A DNA stretch of 64,000 nucleotides. Source: Serratia nevei. GTDB lineage: Bacteria > Pseudomonadota > Gammaproteobacteria > Enterobacterales > Enterobacteriaceae. The stretch spans positions 44,392-108,391 of the forward strand of contig NZ_JAMYWQ010000015.1 in the NCBI RefSeq assembly GCF_024160145.1, given 5' to 3'. Both the position numbers and the translations under genes were made by a program. How positions within the stretch are numbered: position 1 is the stretch's first letter; the number at the start of each line of letters is the position of its first letter. This document shows positions 31,591-42,478 of this stretch, piece after piece. The notes below the pieces were generated by a model that saw only the letters and a list, made by a program, of their open reading frames with translations, searched no databases and had not been told where the DNA came from.

Positions 31591-33753
31591 ATGGACGTCT
31601 CCGATCTGCTCGACAGCCTGAATGAAAAACAACGTGAAGCCGTGGCGGCGCCGCGCAGCAACCTGTTGGTTCTGGCCGGGGCGGGCAGCGGCAAGACCCG
31701 GGTGCTGGTGCATCGCATCGCCTGGCTGCTGTCGGTGGAGAACTGTTCGCCGTATTCGATCATGGCGGTGACCTTCACCAACAAGGCGGCGGCGGAAATG
31801 CGCCACCGTATCGAACATCTGATCGGCACCAGCCAGGGCGGCATGTGGATCGGCACCTTCCACGGCCTGGCGCATCGTCTGTTGCGCGCCCACCACCTGG
31901 AAGCCAACCTGCCGCAGGATTTCCAGATCCTCGACAGCGACGACCAGCTGCGGCTGCTCAAGCGCATCATCAAGGCGCTGAACGTCGACGAGAAGCAGTG
32001 GCCGCCGCGTCAGGCGATGTGGTACATCAACGGCAAGAAAGACGAGGGCCTGCGCCCACAGCACGTCGAGACCTACAACAACCCGGTGGAGGCCACCTGG
32101 CTGCGCATCTATCAGGCCTATCAGGAAGCCTGCGATCGCGCGGGGCTGGTGGATTTCGCCGAGCTGCTGCTGCGCGCGCACGAGCTGTGGCTGAACAAGC
32201 CGCATATCCTCAACCACTACCGCGAACGTTTCACCAACGTGCTGGTGGATGAATTCCAGGATACCAACAGCATCCAGTACGCCTGGATCCGTCTGCTGGC
32301 GGGCGGCAACAGCAACGTGATGATCGTCGGCGACGATGACCAGTCGATCTACGGCTGGCGCGGCGCGCAGGTGGAGAACATCCAGCGCTTCCTGAAAGAT
32401 TTCCCCGGCGCGGAAACCATCCGCCTGGAGCAGAACTACCGTTCCACTAGCAACATCCTGAAAGCGGCCAACACCCTGATCGCCAACAACGACGGGCGCA
32501 TGGGCAAAAACCTGTGGACCGAAGGCGGCGAAGGCGAACCGATCTCCATTTACTGTGCCTTCAACGAACTCGACGAAGCGCGCTTCGTGGTCAACCGCAT
32601 CAAGACCTGGCAGGACAACGGCGGGGCGCTGAACGACTGCGCCATCCTGTACCGCAGCAACGCTCAGTCGCGCGTGCTGGAAGAGGCGCTGCTGCAGACG
32701 GCGATGCCGTACCGCATCTACGGCGGCCAGCGCTTCTTCGAACGCCAGGAAATCAAGGATGCGCTGGCTTACCTGCGCCTCATTTCCAACCGCAACGACG
32801 ATGCGGCCTTCGAGCGCGTGGTCAACACCCCGACGCGCGGCATCGGCGATCGTACCCTCGACGTGGTGCGCCAGGCGGCGCGCGATCGCCAGCTGACGCT
32901 GTGGCAGGCGACGCGCGAGCTGATGCAGGACAAAGTGTTGGCCGGCCGCGCCGCGTCGGCGCTGCAGCGTTTTATCGAACTGGTGGAGTCGCTGGCGCAT
33001 GAAACCGCCGACATGCCGCTCCACGTGCAGACCGACCGGGTGATCCGCGATTCCGGGCTGTTCATCATGTATGAGCAGGAGAAAGGCGAAAAGGGGCAGG
33101 CGCGCATCGAAAACCTTGAGGAACTGGTGACGGCGACGCGCCAGTTCAGCTATCAGGAAGAAGATCAGGATCTGATGCCGCTGCAGGCGTTTCTGTCGCA
33201 CGCGGCCCTGGAGGCGGGCGAAGGCCAGGCCGACGCCTATCAGGACGCGGTGCAGCTGATGACCCTGCACTCCGCCAAGGGGCTGGAGTTCCCGCTGGTG
33301 TTTATCGTCGGCATGGAAGAGGGCATGTTCCCGAGCCAGATGTCGCTGGATGAAGGCGGCCGTCTGGAGGAGGAGCGCCGCCTGGCCTATGTGGGCGTCA
33401 CGCGCGCCATGCAGAAGCTGACGCTGACCTATGCCGAAACGCGCCGTCTGTATGGCAAAGAGGTTTACCACCGGCCGTCGCGCTTTATCGGCGAGCTGCC
33501 GGAAGAGTGCGTGGAAGAAGTGCGCCTGCGCGCCAGCGTATCGCGCCCGGTCAATCACCGCCGCATGGGCACGCCGATCAGCGAGAACGATACCGGCTAC
33601 AAGCTGGGCCAGCGCGTGCGCCATCCCAAGTTTGGCGAAGGCACCATCGTCAATCTGGAGGGCAGCGGCGAGCACAGCCGGCTGCAGATCGCCTTCCCGG
33701 GCGAGGGCATCAAGTGGCTGGTGGCGGCCTACGCTCGCCTGGAAACGGTATAA
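31591..33753 (+). CDS. uvrD: UvrD DNA helicase II
   Basis: Superfamily 1A 3'-5' DNA helicase of nucleotide-excision and mismatch repair. 720 residues from the ATG at 31591, equal to E. coli UvrD; the in-frame GTG at 31582 is less likely. Walker A AGAGSGKT (about 28-35), VDEFQDTN (Walker B), GDDDQSIYGWRGA, motif V TLHSAKGLEFPLV and motif VI VGVTRAMQKL are all intact. The C-terminus has GQRVRHPKFGEGTIV, the RNA-polymerase-binding Tudor-like part of the family. Confidence 0.97.
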   Translation: MDVSDLLDSLNEKQREAVAAPRSNLLVLAGAGSGKTRVLVHRIAWLLSVENCSPYSIMAVTFTNKAAAEMRHRIEHLIGTSQGGMWIGTFHGLAHRLLRAHHLEANLPQDFQILDSDDQLRLLKRIIKALNVDEKQWPPRQAMWYINGKKDEGLRPQHVETYNNPVEATWLRIYQAYQEACDRAGLVDFAELLLRAHELWLNKPHILNHYRERFTNVLVDEFQDTNSIQYAWIRLLAGGNSNVMIVGDDDQSIYGWRGAQVENIQRFLKDFPGAETIRLEQNYRSTSNILKAANTLIANNDGRMGKNLWTEGGEGEPISIYCAFNELDEARFVVNRIKTWQDNGGALNDCAILYRSNAQSRVLEEALLQTAMPYRIYGGQRFFERQEIKDALAYLRLISNRNDDAAFERVVNTPTRGIGDRTLDVVRQAARDRQLTLWQATRELMQDKVLAGRAASALQRFIELVESLAHETADMPLHVQTDRVIRDSGLFIMYEQEKGEKGQARIENLEELVTATRQFSYQEEDQDLMPLQAFLSHAALEAGEGQADAYQDAVQLMTLHSAKGLEFPLVFIVGMEEGMFPSQMSLDEGGRLEEERRLAYVGVTRAMQKLTLTYAETRRLYGKEVYHRPSRFIGELPEECVEEVRLRASVSRPVNHRRMGTPISENDTGYKLGQRVRHPKFGEGTIVNLEGSGEHSRLQIAFPGEGIKWLVAAYARLETV

Positions 33754-33766
33754 AGAAAGGGGAGAG

Positions 33767-33788
33767 TTGCAGGGGCACGCCCCTGCAA
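33767..33788 (+). terminator. Hairpin between convergent uvrD and cupin gene
   Basis: TTGCAGGGGC (33767-33776) and GCCCCTGCAA (33779-33788) form a near-perfect inverted repeat with almost no loop, 13 bases after uvrD and 10 before the end of the minus-strand cupin gene. There is no T-tract; it may act on both strands. Confidence 0.5.
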
Positions 33789-33798
33789 TGGTTCATTA

Positions 33799-34275
33799 TC
33801 AGTGAGGGAAACGGTCGCCGACCTGCGCGGTGGCATACCAGCGCATCACCGCTTCGGTGCCTTCACCGCCTTCCTGCGGCGCCCATTGCATGCAGTCCTC
33901 TTCGGTCAGCGCCTGATACGGGCCCTGCTTCACTTCGAACACCACGCCGCCGGCATCGACCGACAGCACCGCATGCCAGGTAAATGCCGGCATCTCCAGC
34001 ACTTTGGTCTCTTCGCCGAGCAGGGTGCGCTGCGTGACCACGCCGTCATCGTTGAATTGCAACACGACAAAACGGCCGCGCAGCGGCGTCAGCAGCTCCC
34101 AGGTTTGCGGGTGGCGGTGCGGGCGGATATAGGTGCCGGGCTCCATGGCGATCGCCAGGCGTTGCACCGGGTCGCTCAGCTCTTCGTGTAAGGTGCGGTG
34201 CGCACGCAGGCGAGCCACGCTGGCAGCCTGTTCGCTCATCGCGGTCAGTTCATGGGCGGTAATCTGTTTCATCAT
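33799..34275 (-). CDS. WbuC-family cupin-fold metalloprotein
   Basis: 158-residue cupin protein of the WbuC family, whose function is unproven; wbuC genes are often near O-antigen clusters, and Serratia carries this copy next to corA. Cupin motif 1 is visible as PGTYIRPHRHPQTWELLTPL (metal-binding His pair and Glu), and motif 2 as PAFTWHAVLSVDAGGVVFE. Two adjacent ATGs (34275 and 34272) are possible starts. It is convergent with uvrD and divergent from corA; E. coli lacks a gene here. Confidence 0.85.
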   Translation of the reverse strand: MMKQITAHELTAMSEQAASVARLRAHRTLHEELSDPVQRLAIAMEPGTYIRPHRHPQTWELLTPLRGRFVVLQFNDDGVVTQRTLLGEETKVLEMPAFTWHAVLSVDAGGVVFEVKQGPYQALTEEDCMQWAPQEGGEGTEAVMRWYATAQVGDRFPH

Positions 34276-34716
34276 TTAAATCCGCATGCTTGTCGTACCA
34301 TTAGGGTGATGCCATCTTAACAACATTCTTGGTGGTGGTAAGCGATCGCCGCGACTTTTTCAGCACGGTTTAAGGCCCGTTTTGCCATTGATCATAGTGA
34401 TGATTTGTTGCGCAATTATCCCGCCTAACGTGTTGACAGGCTTTTTCCTCTCGGCGTAACATGCGCGCACTATTATCATTGAGGACAGACGCCTTGGACA
34501 CACCCAGTAGATACTGGCTCACTGACCTGCGCCGCAGGTATAACTTCTAAGGCTCTCCGTTTCTGCTGATAGCCTTCGTGGTTGTCGGCGACCCCGCAAA
34601 GCGTCGCTATGAGTCAGATCTCTTCATGGTCTGAAACAAATCGGTGATACGCATCCCCTCTGTTTCTGTGCTTCAACGCGTTGTCCGCACCCGTTACCTT
34701 CACGGAGTTTTGGCAC
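34276..34716 (+). promoter_or_regulatory. Long corA leader with promoter
   Basis: This 441-base gap precedes corA. A promoter TTGACA (34433-34438), 18-bp spacer, TAACAT (34457-34462) gives a leader of about 250 nt. The leader contains a short ORF (34494-34550) and an inverted repeat AAGGCT/AGCCTT right after it. In Salmonella the corA leader holds a short ORF, corL, which couples its translation to Rho-dependent termination; this leader has the same layout. The proposed mechanism here is inference. Confidence 0.6.
34494..34550 (+). CDS. Candidate corA leader peptide (corL-like, 18 codons)
   Basis: An 18-codon ORF beginning with TTG (LDTPSRYWLTDLRRRYNF) has a GAGG Shine-Dalgarno at 34481-34484, about nine bases ahead, and ends in TAA. 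It lies about 32 bases after the proposed corA promoter and 166 bases before corA. Its basic, Arg-rich end recalls other Mg2+-transporter leader peptides such as MgtL. The start codon is weak and no homologue was checked, so the call is tentative. Confidence 0.4.
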   Translation: MDTPSRYWLTDLRRRYNF

Positions 34717-35667
34717 ATGCTGAGCGCTTTTAAATTAGATAACCGCCGCTTGTCCCGTCTGGAGCTGGACGACTCGGATGATCTCACGTCATCGCTGTGG
34801 GTTGATCTGGTCGAGCCGGAAGAGGGCGAGCGTGAGCGCGTGCAGAATGAGCTGGGACAAAGCCTGGCGACGCGTCCCGAACTGGACGACATCGAAGCCT
34901 CCGCCCGTTTCTTCGAAGACGAAGACGGTCTGCATATCCACTCCTTCTTCTACTTTGAAGATGCGGAAGATCACGCCGGCAACTCCACGGTGGCGTTCAC
35001 CATCCGCGACGGTCGCCTGTATACCCTGCGCGAGCGTGAACTGCCGGCGTTTCGCCTGTACCGCATGCGCGCCCGCAACCAGACCATGCTCGAAGGCAAC
35101 GCCTACGAACTGCTGCTGGATCTGTTCGAAACCAAGATTGAGCAGTTGGCGGACGAGATAGAGAACATCTACAGCGATCTGGAACAGCTCAGCCGGGTGA
35201 TCATGGAAGGGCATCAGGGCGATGAATACGACGCCGCGCTGTCGACGCTGGCGGAGCTGGAAGACATCGGCTGGAAGGTGCGTTTGTGTCTGATGGATAC
35301 CCAGCGCGCGCTCAACTTCCTGGTGCGCAAGGCGCGTCTGCCGACCGGTCAGCTGGAGCAGGCGCGCGAAGTGCTGCGCGACATCGAATCCCTGCTGCCG
35401 CACAACGAATCGCTGTTTCAGAAGGTGAACTTCCTGATGCAGGCGGCGATGGGCTTCATCAACATCGAGCAGAACCGCATCATCAAGATCTTCTCGGTGG
35501 TGTCGGTGGTGTTCCTGCCGCCGACGCTGGTGGCCTCCAGCTACGGCATGAACTTCGAATTCATGCCGGAGCTGAAATGGTCGTTCGGCTACCCGGGCGC
35601 CATCACCTTGATGATCCTGGCCGGCCTGGCCCCTTACCTGTACTTCAAGCGCAAGAACTGGCTGTAA
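34717..35667 (+). CDS. corA: CorA magnesium/cobalt/nickel channel
   Basis: Pentameric inner-membrane Mg2+ channel. 316 residues from the ATG at 34717 (GGAG at 34704-34707), the E. coli length; an upstream in-frame GTG would add twelve residues. The large acidic cytoplasmic funnel is followed by two C-terminal transmembrane helices with the signature [11 protein letters not shown] between them, near residue 281, and a basic end ([10 protein letters not shown]). The GMN motif is absolutely conserved in the family. Confidence 0.97.
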   Translation: MLSAFKLDNRRLSRLELDDSDDLTSSLWVDLVEPEEGERERVQNELGQSLATRPELDDIEASARFFEDEDGLHIHSFFYFEDAEDHAGNSTVAFTIRDGRLYTLRERELPAFRLYRMRARNQTMLEGNAYELLLDLFETKIEQLADEIENIYSDLEQLSRVIMEGHQGDEYDAALSTLAELEDIGWKVRLCLMDTQRALNFLVRKARLPTGQLEQAREVLRDIESLLPHNESLFQKVNFLMQAAMGFINIEQNRIIKIFSVVSVVFLPPTLVASSYGMNFEFMPELKWSFGYPGAITLMILAGLAPYLYFKRKNWL

Positions 35668-35682
35668 CCCGGCGCGGCCGGG
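35668..35682 (+). terminator. Short hairpin between corA and rarD
   Basis: CCCGGC-GCG-GCCGGG begins one base after the corA stop and ends one base before the rarD stop on the other strand. It has no T-tract; a weak bidirectional 3' element is the most that can be said. Confidence 0.4.
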
Positions 35683-35683
35683 C

Positions 35684-36571
35684 TCAGCGCAGCTTGCGCT
35701 GGGTGTAGAGCGCGTCGAGGGTAAACAGGATCAGCGCCGCCCAGATAAAGCCGAAGGTCACCAGTTTGTCCTGGCCGACGGTTTCGCCGTAGAAGGTGAC
35801 CGCCAGCAGGAACATCAGCGTCGGGCCGAGATACTGGAAGAAACCGAGCGTCGACAGGCGCAGCCGGGTGGCCGCCGCGGTGAAGCACAGCAGCGGCACG
35901 GTGGTGACGATGCCGGCGGCGACCAACAGCAGGTTCAGCGACCACGGGTTGGCGCTCAGGTGGCTGGTGGGGCTGTCGGCGAACAGGAACAGATAGGCCG
36001 CCGCCACCGGCAGCAGCCACAGCGTTTCAATCAGCATGCCGGTCTGGGCGTCGATGGCGATTTTCTTGCGCAGCAGGCCGTAGAAGGCGAAGCTGAACGC
36101 CAGCCCCAGACCGATGATCGGCAACGAGCCGAACTGCCAGAGCTGCACCAGCACCCCGGTGAACGCCAGCGCCACCGCCACCCACTGCATGCGGCGGAAG
36201 CGTTCGCCGAGAAACAGCATCCCCAACAGCACGTTAACCAGTGGGTTGATGAAATAGCCCAGGCTGGCCTCGAGCATATGGTGGTTGTTCACCGCCCAGA
36301 TGAACAGCAGCCAGTTGCCGCCGATCAACAGCGCGGTGACCGCCAGCAGCAGCAGCCGTTTGCGATTTTGGCAGGCGGCCCGCACTTTCGGCCAGTTGCG
36401 GCCCAGCGAGATCAGCGCCAGCATGAAGAAAAACGACCAGATGATCCGGTGGGTGAGGATCTCATCGGCGGGCACTTGCTGGATCAGTTTGAAATAGGCC
36501 GGGGCGATGCCCCACATAAAATAGGCGGCCAGGGCGAAGAAAATGCCCTGACGCGTTTGCTTTGCGTCCAT
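35684..36571 (-). CDS. rarD: RarD, EamA-family transporter
   Basis: Inner-membrane transporter of the drug/metabolite transporter superfamily. The E. coli gene is linked to chloramphenicol sensitivity, but the physiological substrate is unknown. From the ATG at 36571 (MDAKQTRQGIFFALAAYFMW) it has 295 residues with ten hydrophobic spans in two EamA repeats. The conserved PLVNVLLGMLFLGERFRRMQW and FFQYLGPTLMFLLAV are family features. Longer starts lack support. Confidence 0.93.
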   Translation of the reverse strand: MDAKQTRQGIFFALAAYFMWGIAPAYFKLIQQVPADEILTHRIIWSFFFMLALISLGRNWPKVRAACQNRKRLLLLAVTALLIGGNWLLFIWAVNNHHMLEASLGYFINPLVNVLLGMLFLGERFRRMQWVAVALAFTGVLVQLWQFGSLPIIGLGLAFSFAFYGLLRKKIAIDAQTGMLIETLWLLPVAAAYLFLFADSPTSHLSANPWSLNLLLVAAGIVTTVPLLCFTAAATRLRLSTLGFFQYLGPTLMFLLAVTFYGETVGQDKLVTFGFIWAALILFTLDALYTQRKLR

Positions 36572-36637
36572 GACGTCACTCGGGTGGGGAACGTAAGATG
36601 CGGTGAGTGTACTGAAGACGCTCACCGCACACAATCA

Positions 36638-37108
36638 TCAGCCGACCAGATAGGTGGCTGTGGCGGTGGCGATATGCAGGCCGTCGTGGTTATGCAGTTC
36701 TACGCGCGCGACGGCGACCTTGTTGCCGCTGCGCAGCACGCTGGCGGAGGCGACGAAGTGCTCGCCGCGGCCGGGGCGCAGGTAGTCGACGCGCAGATCG
36801 ATGGTGCCCATGCGCGACAGCTTGGCGGCGATCTCCTCTTCGATCAGCGGCTCCATACGCGTCAGCACGCCGCCGGCGCACGCCAGCCCGGCGGCGACGT
36901 CAAGTACGGCGGCGATCACGCCACCGTGCAGAATTTCCTGTGCGGCGTTGCCCACCAGCTTGCGCTGGTTGGTGAAGCTCAGCTCGACGTAATCATCGTC
37001 GAAGCGGCGCAGCTCCAGGCCTAGCTCGCGGTTGAACGGCATGTGGTAGACAAAGATTTCGCCGATCTTGCGGCGGGCGGCTTCCAGGGTCAGTGGTGTG
37101 GTCGACAT
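36638..37108 (-). CDS. yigI: YigI thioesterase-like hotdog protein
   Basis: 156-residue PaaI-type hotdog thioesterase homologue; E. coli YigI has been described as an acyl-CoA thioesterase. The hotdog helix region [19 protein letters not shown] contains the HGG motif typical of PaaI/4HBT proteins, followed by [12 protein letters not shown]. Lies between rarD and recQ; in E. coli pldA separates yigI from recQ, but here it does not. Confidence 0.9.
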   Translation of the reverse strand: MSTTPLTLEAARRKIGEIFVYHMPFNRELGLELRRFDDDYVELSFTNQRKLVGNAAQEILHGGVIAAVLDVAAGLACAGGVLTRMEPLIEEEIAAKLSRMGTIDLRVDYLRPGRGEHFVASASVLRSGNKVAVARVELHNHDGLHIATATATYLVG

Positions 37109-37170
37109 AGCGGGTTTCCGTTTTTCTTTTGCGTTTTAAGGGAGCTAACTGGTCAGTCCAGGTTAATGGA

Positions 37171-37307
37171 ATGTTGATTTTATGCTTAACCTTTGTTGCT
37201 TTCCAGCCTGTTCAGGCAAAAGAGTCGCACGCGCGTTGGTGTCATGCTGAACGATATTATGTAATCATACCCGGTGGGTGTGTACCGATGAAAAAATGGG
37301 GAAGTGT

Positions 37308-37326
<19 letters not shown>
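37171..37326 (+). CDS. Candidate small secreted cysteine-containing peptide
   Basis: A 51-codon ORF starting at the ATG at 37171 has a signal-peptide-like N-terminus ([16 protein letters not shown]) with a plausible VQA|K cleavage site. The mature part is about 35 residues with three cysteines ([23 protein letters not shown]). An AGG lies eight bases before the ATG. It overlaps the recQ start by 19 bases, so coupling is possible. I do not recognise the protein; it sits where E. coli has pldA but does not resemble that gene. It could be a chance ORF. Confidence 0.35.
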
Positions 37327-39140
<1,814 letters not shown>

Positions 39141-39152
39141 GGGCGATAAATC

Positions 39153-39773
39153 ATGCTGATGCTGTTTCTCACCGTGGCGCTGGTGCATCTGATTGCGTTG
39201 ATGAGCCCGGGGCCGGACTTCTTTTTCGTGTCGCAAACCGCCGCCAGCCGCTCGCGCCGCGAGGCGATGATGGGCGTGGTCGGTATTTCGCTCGGCATCG
39301 TGGTATGGGCCGGCGTGGCGTTGATGGGGCTGCATCTGATCCTGCAGAAGATGGCCTGGCTACACCAGGTCATCATGGTCGGCGGCGGCATTTACCTGTG
39401 CTGGATGGGGTGGCAACTGCTGCGTTCCGCGCGGGCGCAGCAAGCGCAGCCCGCGGCGGAGGCCCGGGTGGCGTTACCGAAGGCCGGGCGCAGCTTTCTT
39501 CGCGGTTTCCTGACCAATCTGTCCAACCCGAAAGCGGTGATCTATTTCGGCAGCGTGTTCTCGCTGTTCGTCGGCGACAGCGTCGGCGCCGGGGCGCGCT
39601 GGGGGCTGTTCCTGCTGATCGTCGCCGAGACCTTCGTCTGGTTCAGCCTGGTGGCGGTGGTGTTTGCGCTGCCGGCGATGCGCCGCGGTTATCAGCGGTT
39701 GGCCAAGTGGATCGACGGGATGGCGGGCGTGCTGTTCACCGGCTTCGGGTTACACCTGATCTTTACCCGCTGA
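39153..39773 (+). CDS. rhtC: RhtC threonine exporter
   Basis: LysE/RhtB-family inner-membrane exporter of threonine. 206 residues with about six hydrophobic spans, beginning MLMLFLTVALVHLIALMSPG with the family PGPDF motif near residue 20. The LSNPKA loop (FLTNLSNPKAVIYFGSVF) is also typical. It follows recQ by 12 bases and is convergent with rhtB. Confidence 0.94.
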   Translation: MLMLFLTVALVHLIALMSPGPDFFFVSQTAASRSRREAMMGVVGISLGIVVWAGVALMGLHLILQKMAWLHQVIMVGGGIYLCWMGWQLLRSARAQQAQPAAEARVALPKAGRSFLRGFLTNLSNPKAVIYFGSVFSLFVGDSVGAGARWGLFLLIVAETFVWFSLVAVVFALPAMRRGYQRLAKWIDGMAGVLFTGFGLHLIFTR

Positions 39774-39789
39774 CCGGCAATGAACTGCC

Positions 39790-39820
39790 AAAGGCCGAGC
39801 AGCGATGCCCGGCCTTTTTT
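39790..39820 (+). terminator. Terminator between convergent rhtC and rhtB
   Basis: AAAGGCCG (39790-39797) pairs with CGGCCTTT (39810-39817), with inner GC/GC pairing, followed by six T residues; on the minus strand the hairpin is followed by only a short A/T stretch. It serves rhtC well and sits just before the rhtB 3' end. Confidence 0.8.
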
Positions 39821-39821
39821 G

Positions 39822-40442
39822 TCAGGCTTTGCGGGCGGTCGCCAGCAGCCCCGCCACCAGAATGAACAGCGAGCCGAACAGCCGGTTGAGCAGCTGCATC
39901 TGGCGCGGCGTTCTCAGCCAGCCGGCGATGCGCGTCGCCAGGGTGGCGTAACCGATCATCACCAGAATATCCACCACCACGGTGGTGACGCCGAGCACCA
40001 GATACTGCTCGGCCTGCGGCTGATTGGGCAAGATGAACTGCGGGAACAGCGCGGCGAGGAACACGATGCTTTTCGGGTTGGTCAGGTTGACCAGCACCGC
40101 GCGGCGGAACAGACGGCGGCGCGGCATGCTGCCCGCCAGCGCATGCAGATCCAGCGCCCCGGCGGCGCGCCATTGCTGGATGCCGAGCCACACCAGGTAG
40201 GCGGCGCCCAGCCATTTCAGCAGCTCGAACGCCAGCAGCGATTGCGATATCAGCGCGCCGAGGCCGATGCCTACCAGCACGATGTGCGCGCTCAGCCCGA
40301 CCTGCAGCCCGGCGATCGACGCGGCGGTGCCGCGATAGCCGTGGCTGATGCCGGTGCTCATGGTGTTGATGGCGCCTGAGCCGGGGGACAGGCTGAGGAT
40401 AAGCGTGGTCAGCAGGTAGGTTAACCACCAGTCCAAGGTCAT
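39822..40442 (-). CDS. rhtB: RhtB homoserine/homoserine lactone exporter
   Basis: LysE-type exporter of homoserine and homoserine lactone. From the ATG at 40442 ([20 protein letters not shown]) it has 206 residues, the E. coli length; the ORF extends 26 codons upstream without support. The family motif [10 protein letters not shown] and the loop [19 protein letters not shown] are present. It overlaps nothing and is divergent from pldB. Confidence 0.94.
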   Translation of the reverse strand: MTLDWWLTYLLTTLILSLSPGSGAINTMSTGISHGYRGTAASIAGLQVGLSAHIVLVGIGLGALISQSLLAFELLKWLGAAYLVWLGIQQWRAAGALDLHALAGSMPRRRLFRRAVLVNLTNPKSIVFLAALFPQFILPNQPQAEQYLVLGVTTVVVDILVMIGYATLATRIAGWLRTPRQMQLLNRLFGSLFILVAGLLATARKA

Positions 40443-40589
40443 GGTTCTTGGCTCCCTGAAAGTGTCGTTTTGTGCCACAATGCGCCGAGGCGGCGCCGTT
40501 TTTTGTAAGAATTGAATCACAATACGCTAGTATGATTTCTTGTGCCAGCGGTCACATTTTCCGCCGGCCCCACAGGGAAAACGCTCTCG

Positions 40590-41633
40590 ATGACCTCGTT
40601 CACTCTCAGCTCCGATGACTGGTTAACGCGTGAAACGCAGTTCGCTGCCTTCGCCACCGGGCCGCTGCTGGACTTCTGGCGGCAACGGGAAGAGGGCGAG
40701 TTCAGCGGCGTGGACGGCGTGCCGATCCGCTTTGTGCGTTTTCGCTCCGCGCGGCATCAGCGGGTGGTGGTGGTCAGCCCCGGCCGCATCGAAAGCTACG
40801 TGAAATACCCCGAGGTGGCCTACGATCTGTTCCACTGCGGTTACGACGTGGTGATCGTCGATCATCGCGGCCAGGGGCGCTCCGGCCGTTTACTGGCGGA
40901 TACGCACCGCGGTCATGTGGTAAACTTCGCCGACTACGTGGACGATTTCGAGCAGCTTTGGCAGCGAGAGGTCGAATCGCGCGGTTATCGGCAGCGCTTC
41001 GCGCTGGCGCATTCGATGGGTGGCGCGATCCTGGCGCAGTTCCTGCAGCGCCGGCCGCAGGCGTTCGACGCTGCGGCGCTTTGCGCGCCGATGTTCGGCA
41101 TCCAGCTGCCGATGCCGGGCTGGCTGGCCGATCGCATCCTCGACTGGGCGGAGAGCCGCCCGGCGATCCGCGACTACTACGCGGTGGGCACCGGCCAGTG
41201 GCGGCCGCTGCCCTACGTGGTCAACGTGTTGACCCACAGCCGCGAGCGCTATCGGCGCAGCCTGCGCTATTACGCCGATTACCCCGAGCTGCAGGTGGGC
41301 GGGCCGACCTACCATTGGGTGCGGGAGAGCATCCGCGCCGGCCGGCAGATTATCGCTCAGGCCGGGGAGATAACAACGCCGCTGTTGCTTTTGCAGGCCG
41401 GTGAGGAACGGGTGGTCGACAACCGTTCGCATCAGGCTTTTTGTCAGGCTCTGTCAGACGCGGGGCGCCCTTGCGAAGGGGGGCTCCCGTGGGTTATCAA
41501 CGGCGCACGCCATGAGATCCTGTTCGAGCGGGACGCGATGCGCGCCGAAGCACTGAACGCAATCCTGCGCTTCTTTGCTCAACACTTAGGCGGCGCGCTG
41601 CCGCCGACAACTCCATCAGAGGTTAGAACATAA
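40590..41633 (+). CDS. pldB: PldB lysophospholipase L2
   Basis: Inner-membrane-associated alpha/beta hydrolase that cleaves lysophospholipids. 347 residues from the ATG at 40590. The nucleophile elbow ALAHSMGGAILAQF near residue 145 carries the serine, and a late GARHEILFERD provides the histidine, as in the monoglyceride-lipase-like family. The stretch DHRGQGRSGR is also typical. It precedes yigL by four bases, so the two are likely co-transcribed. Confidence 0.93.
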   Translation: MTSFTLSSDDWLTRETQFAAFATGPLLDFWRQREEGEFSGVDGVPIRFVRFRSARHQRVVVVSPGRIESYVKYPEVAYDLFHCGYDVVIVDHRGQGRSGRLLADTHRGHVVNFADYVDDFEQLWQREVESRGYRQRFALAHSMGGAILAQFLQRRPQAFDAAALCAPMFGIQLPMPGWLADRILDWAESRPAIRDYYAVGTGQWRPLPYVVNVLTHSRERYRRSLRYYADYPELQVGGPTYHWVRESIRAGRQIIAQAGEITTPLLLLQAGEERVVDNRSHQAFCQALSDAGRPCEGGLPWVINGARHEILFERDAMRAEALNAILRFFAQHLGGALPPTTPSEVRT

Positions 41634-41637
41634 CGCT

Positions 41638-42435
41638 ATGTATCACGTCGTCGCTTCCGATTTAGATGGCACGCTGCTGTCTCCCGACCATACCCTGTCA
41701 CCGTACGCCAAAGAAACGCTGAAGTTGCTGACCCAGCGCGGCGTGCATTTCGTGTTCGCCACCGGCCGCCATCATATCGACGTGGCGCAGATCCGCGACA
41801 GCCTGGAGATCAGCGCCTTTATGATCACCTCCAACGGCGCGCGGGTGCATAACACCGCCGGCGAGTTGATCTTCAGTCACAACCTGGACGGGGATATCGC
41901 CCGCGATCTGTACGGCATGCTGCACGACGATCCGGAGATCACCACCAACGTCTACCGTAACGATGACTGGTTCATCAACCGTGAAAGCCCGGAGCAGGAA
42001 GAGTTCTTCCGGGAGTCGGTGTTCAAATATCAGCTGTTCGAGCCGGGCCTGCTGGAAACCGACGGCGTCTGTAAGGTTTACTTTACCTGTGAAGACCACG
42101 AGCGGCTGCTGCAGGTGGAAGACGCCATCAACGCGCGCTGGGGCGATCGGGTCAACGTCAGCTTCTCGTTCCCGACCTGCCTGGAAGTGATGGCGGGTGG
42201 CGTGTCGAAAGGGCATGCGCTGGAAGAAGTGGCCAAGATCATCGGCTATACGCTGCAAGAGTGCATCGCCTTCGGCGACGGCATGAACGATCTGGAGATG
42301 CTGTCGATGGCCGGCAAGGGCTGCATCATGCGCGATGCGCATCAGCGCCTGAAGGATATGCTGCCGGAGCTGGAAGTGATCGGCTCCAACGTCGATAACG
42401 CGGTGCCGCACTACCTGCGCAAGATGTTCCTCTGA
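41638..42435 (+). CDS. yigL: YigL HAD phosphatase (Cof type)
   Basis: HAD IIB (Cof-type) phosphatase; E. coli YigL acts on pyridoxal phosphate and sugar phosphates and helps clear glucose-phosphate stress. 265 residues. Motif I SDLDGTLLSPDH, the cap domain, the lysine in SKGHALEEVAK and motif IV FGDGMNDLEML are intact. In enterobacteria the pldB-yigL transcript is stabilised by the sRNA SgrS through pairing inside pldB; whether that site is kept here was not tested. Confidence 0.94.
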   Translation: MYHVVASDLDGTLLSPDHTLSPYAKETLKLLTQRGVHFVFATGRHHIDVAQIRDSLEISAFMITSNGARVHNTAGELIFSHNLDGDIARDLYGMLHDDPEITTNVYRNDDWFINRESPEQEEFFRESVFKYQLFEPGLLETDGVCKVYFTCEDHERLLQVEDAINARWGDRVNVSFSFPTCLEVMAGGVSKGHALEEVAKIIGYTLQECIAFGDGMNDLEMLSMAGKGCIMRDAHQRLKDMLPELEVIGSNVDNAVPHYLRKMFL

Positions 42436-42451
42436 AATACCCCTTAAATAA

Positions 42452-42475
42452 CAAGGGCGCCGAAAGGCGCCCTTG
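42452..42475 (+). terminator. Terminator between convergent yigL and glpQ
   Basis: CAAGGGCGCC (42452-42461), a GAAA tetraloop and GGCGCCCTTG (42466-42475) form a perfect 10-bp stem. It sits 17 bases after yigL and 4 before the end of glpQ. No strong T-tract is present on either side, but stem and loop are very stable. Confidence 0.65.
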
Positions 42476-42478
42476 GCA

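Noticed and set aside
37129..37170. TTG-initiated extension of the small ORF before recQ
   Set aside because: The TTG has no Shine-Dalgarno site, and the extra residues would precede the signal-peptide-like segment; the ATG at 37171 is the better start.
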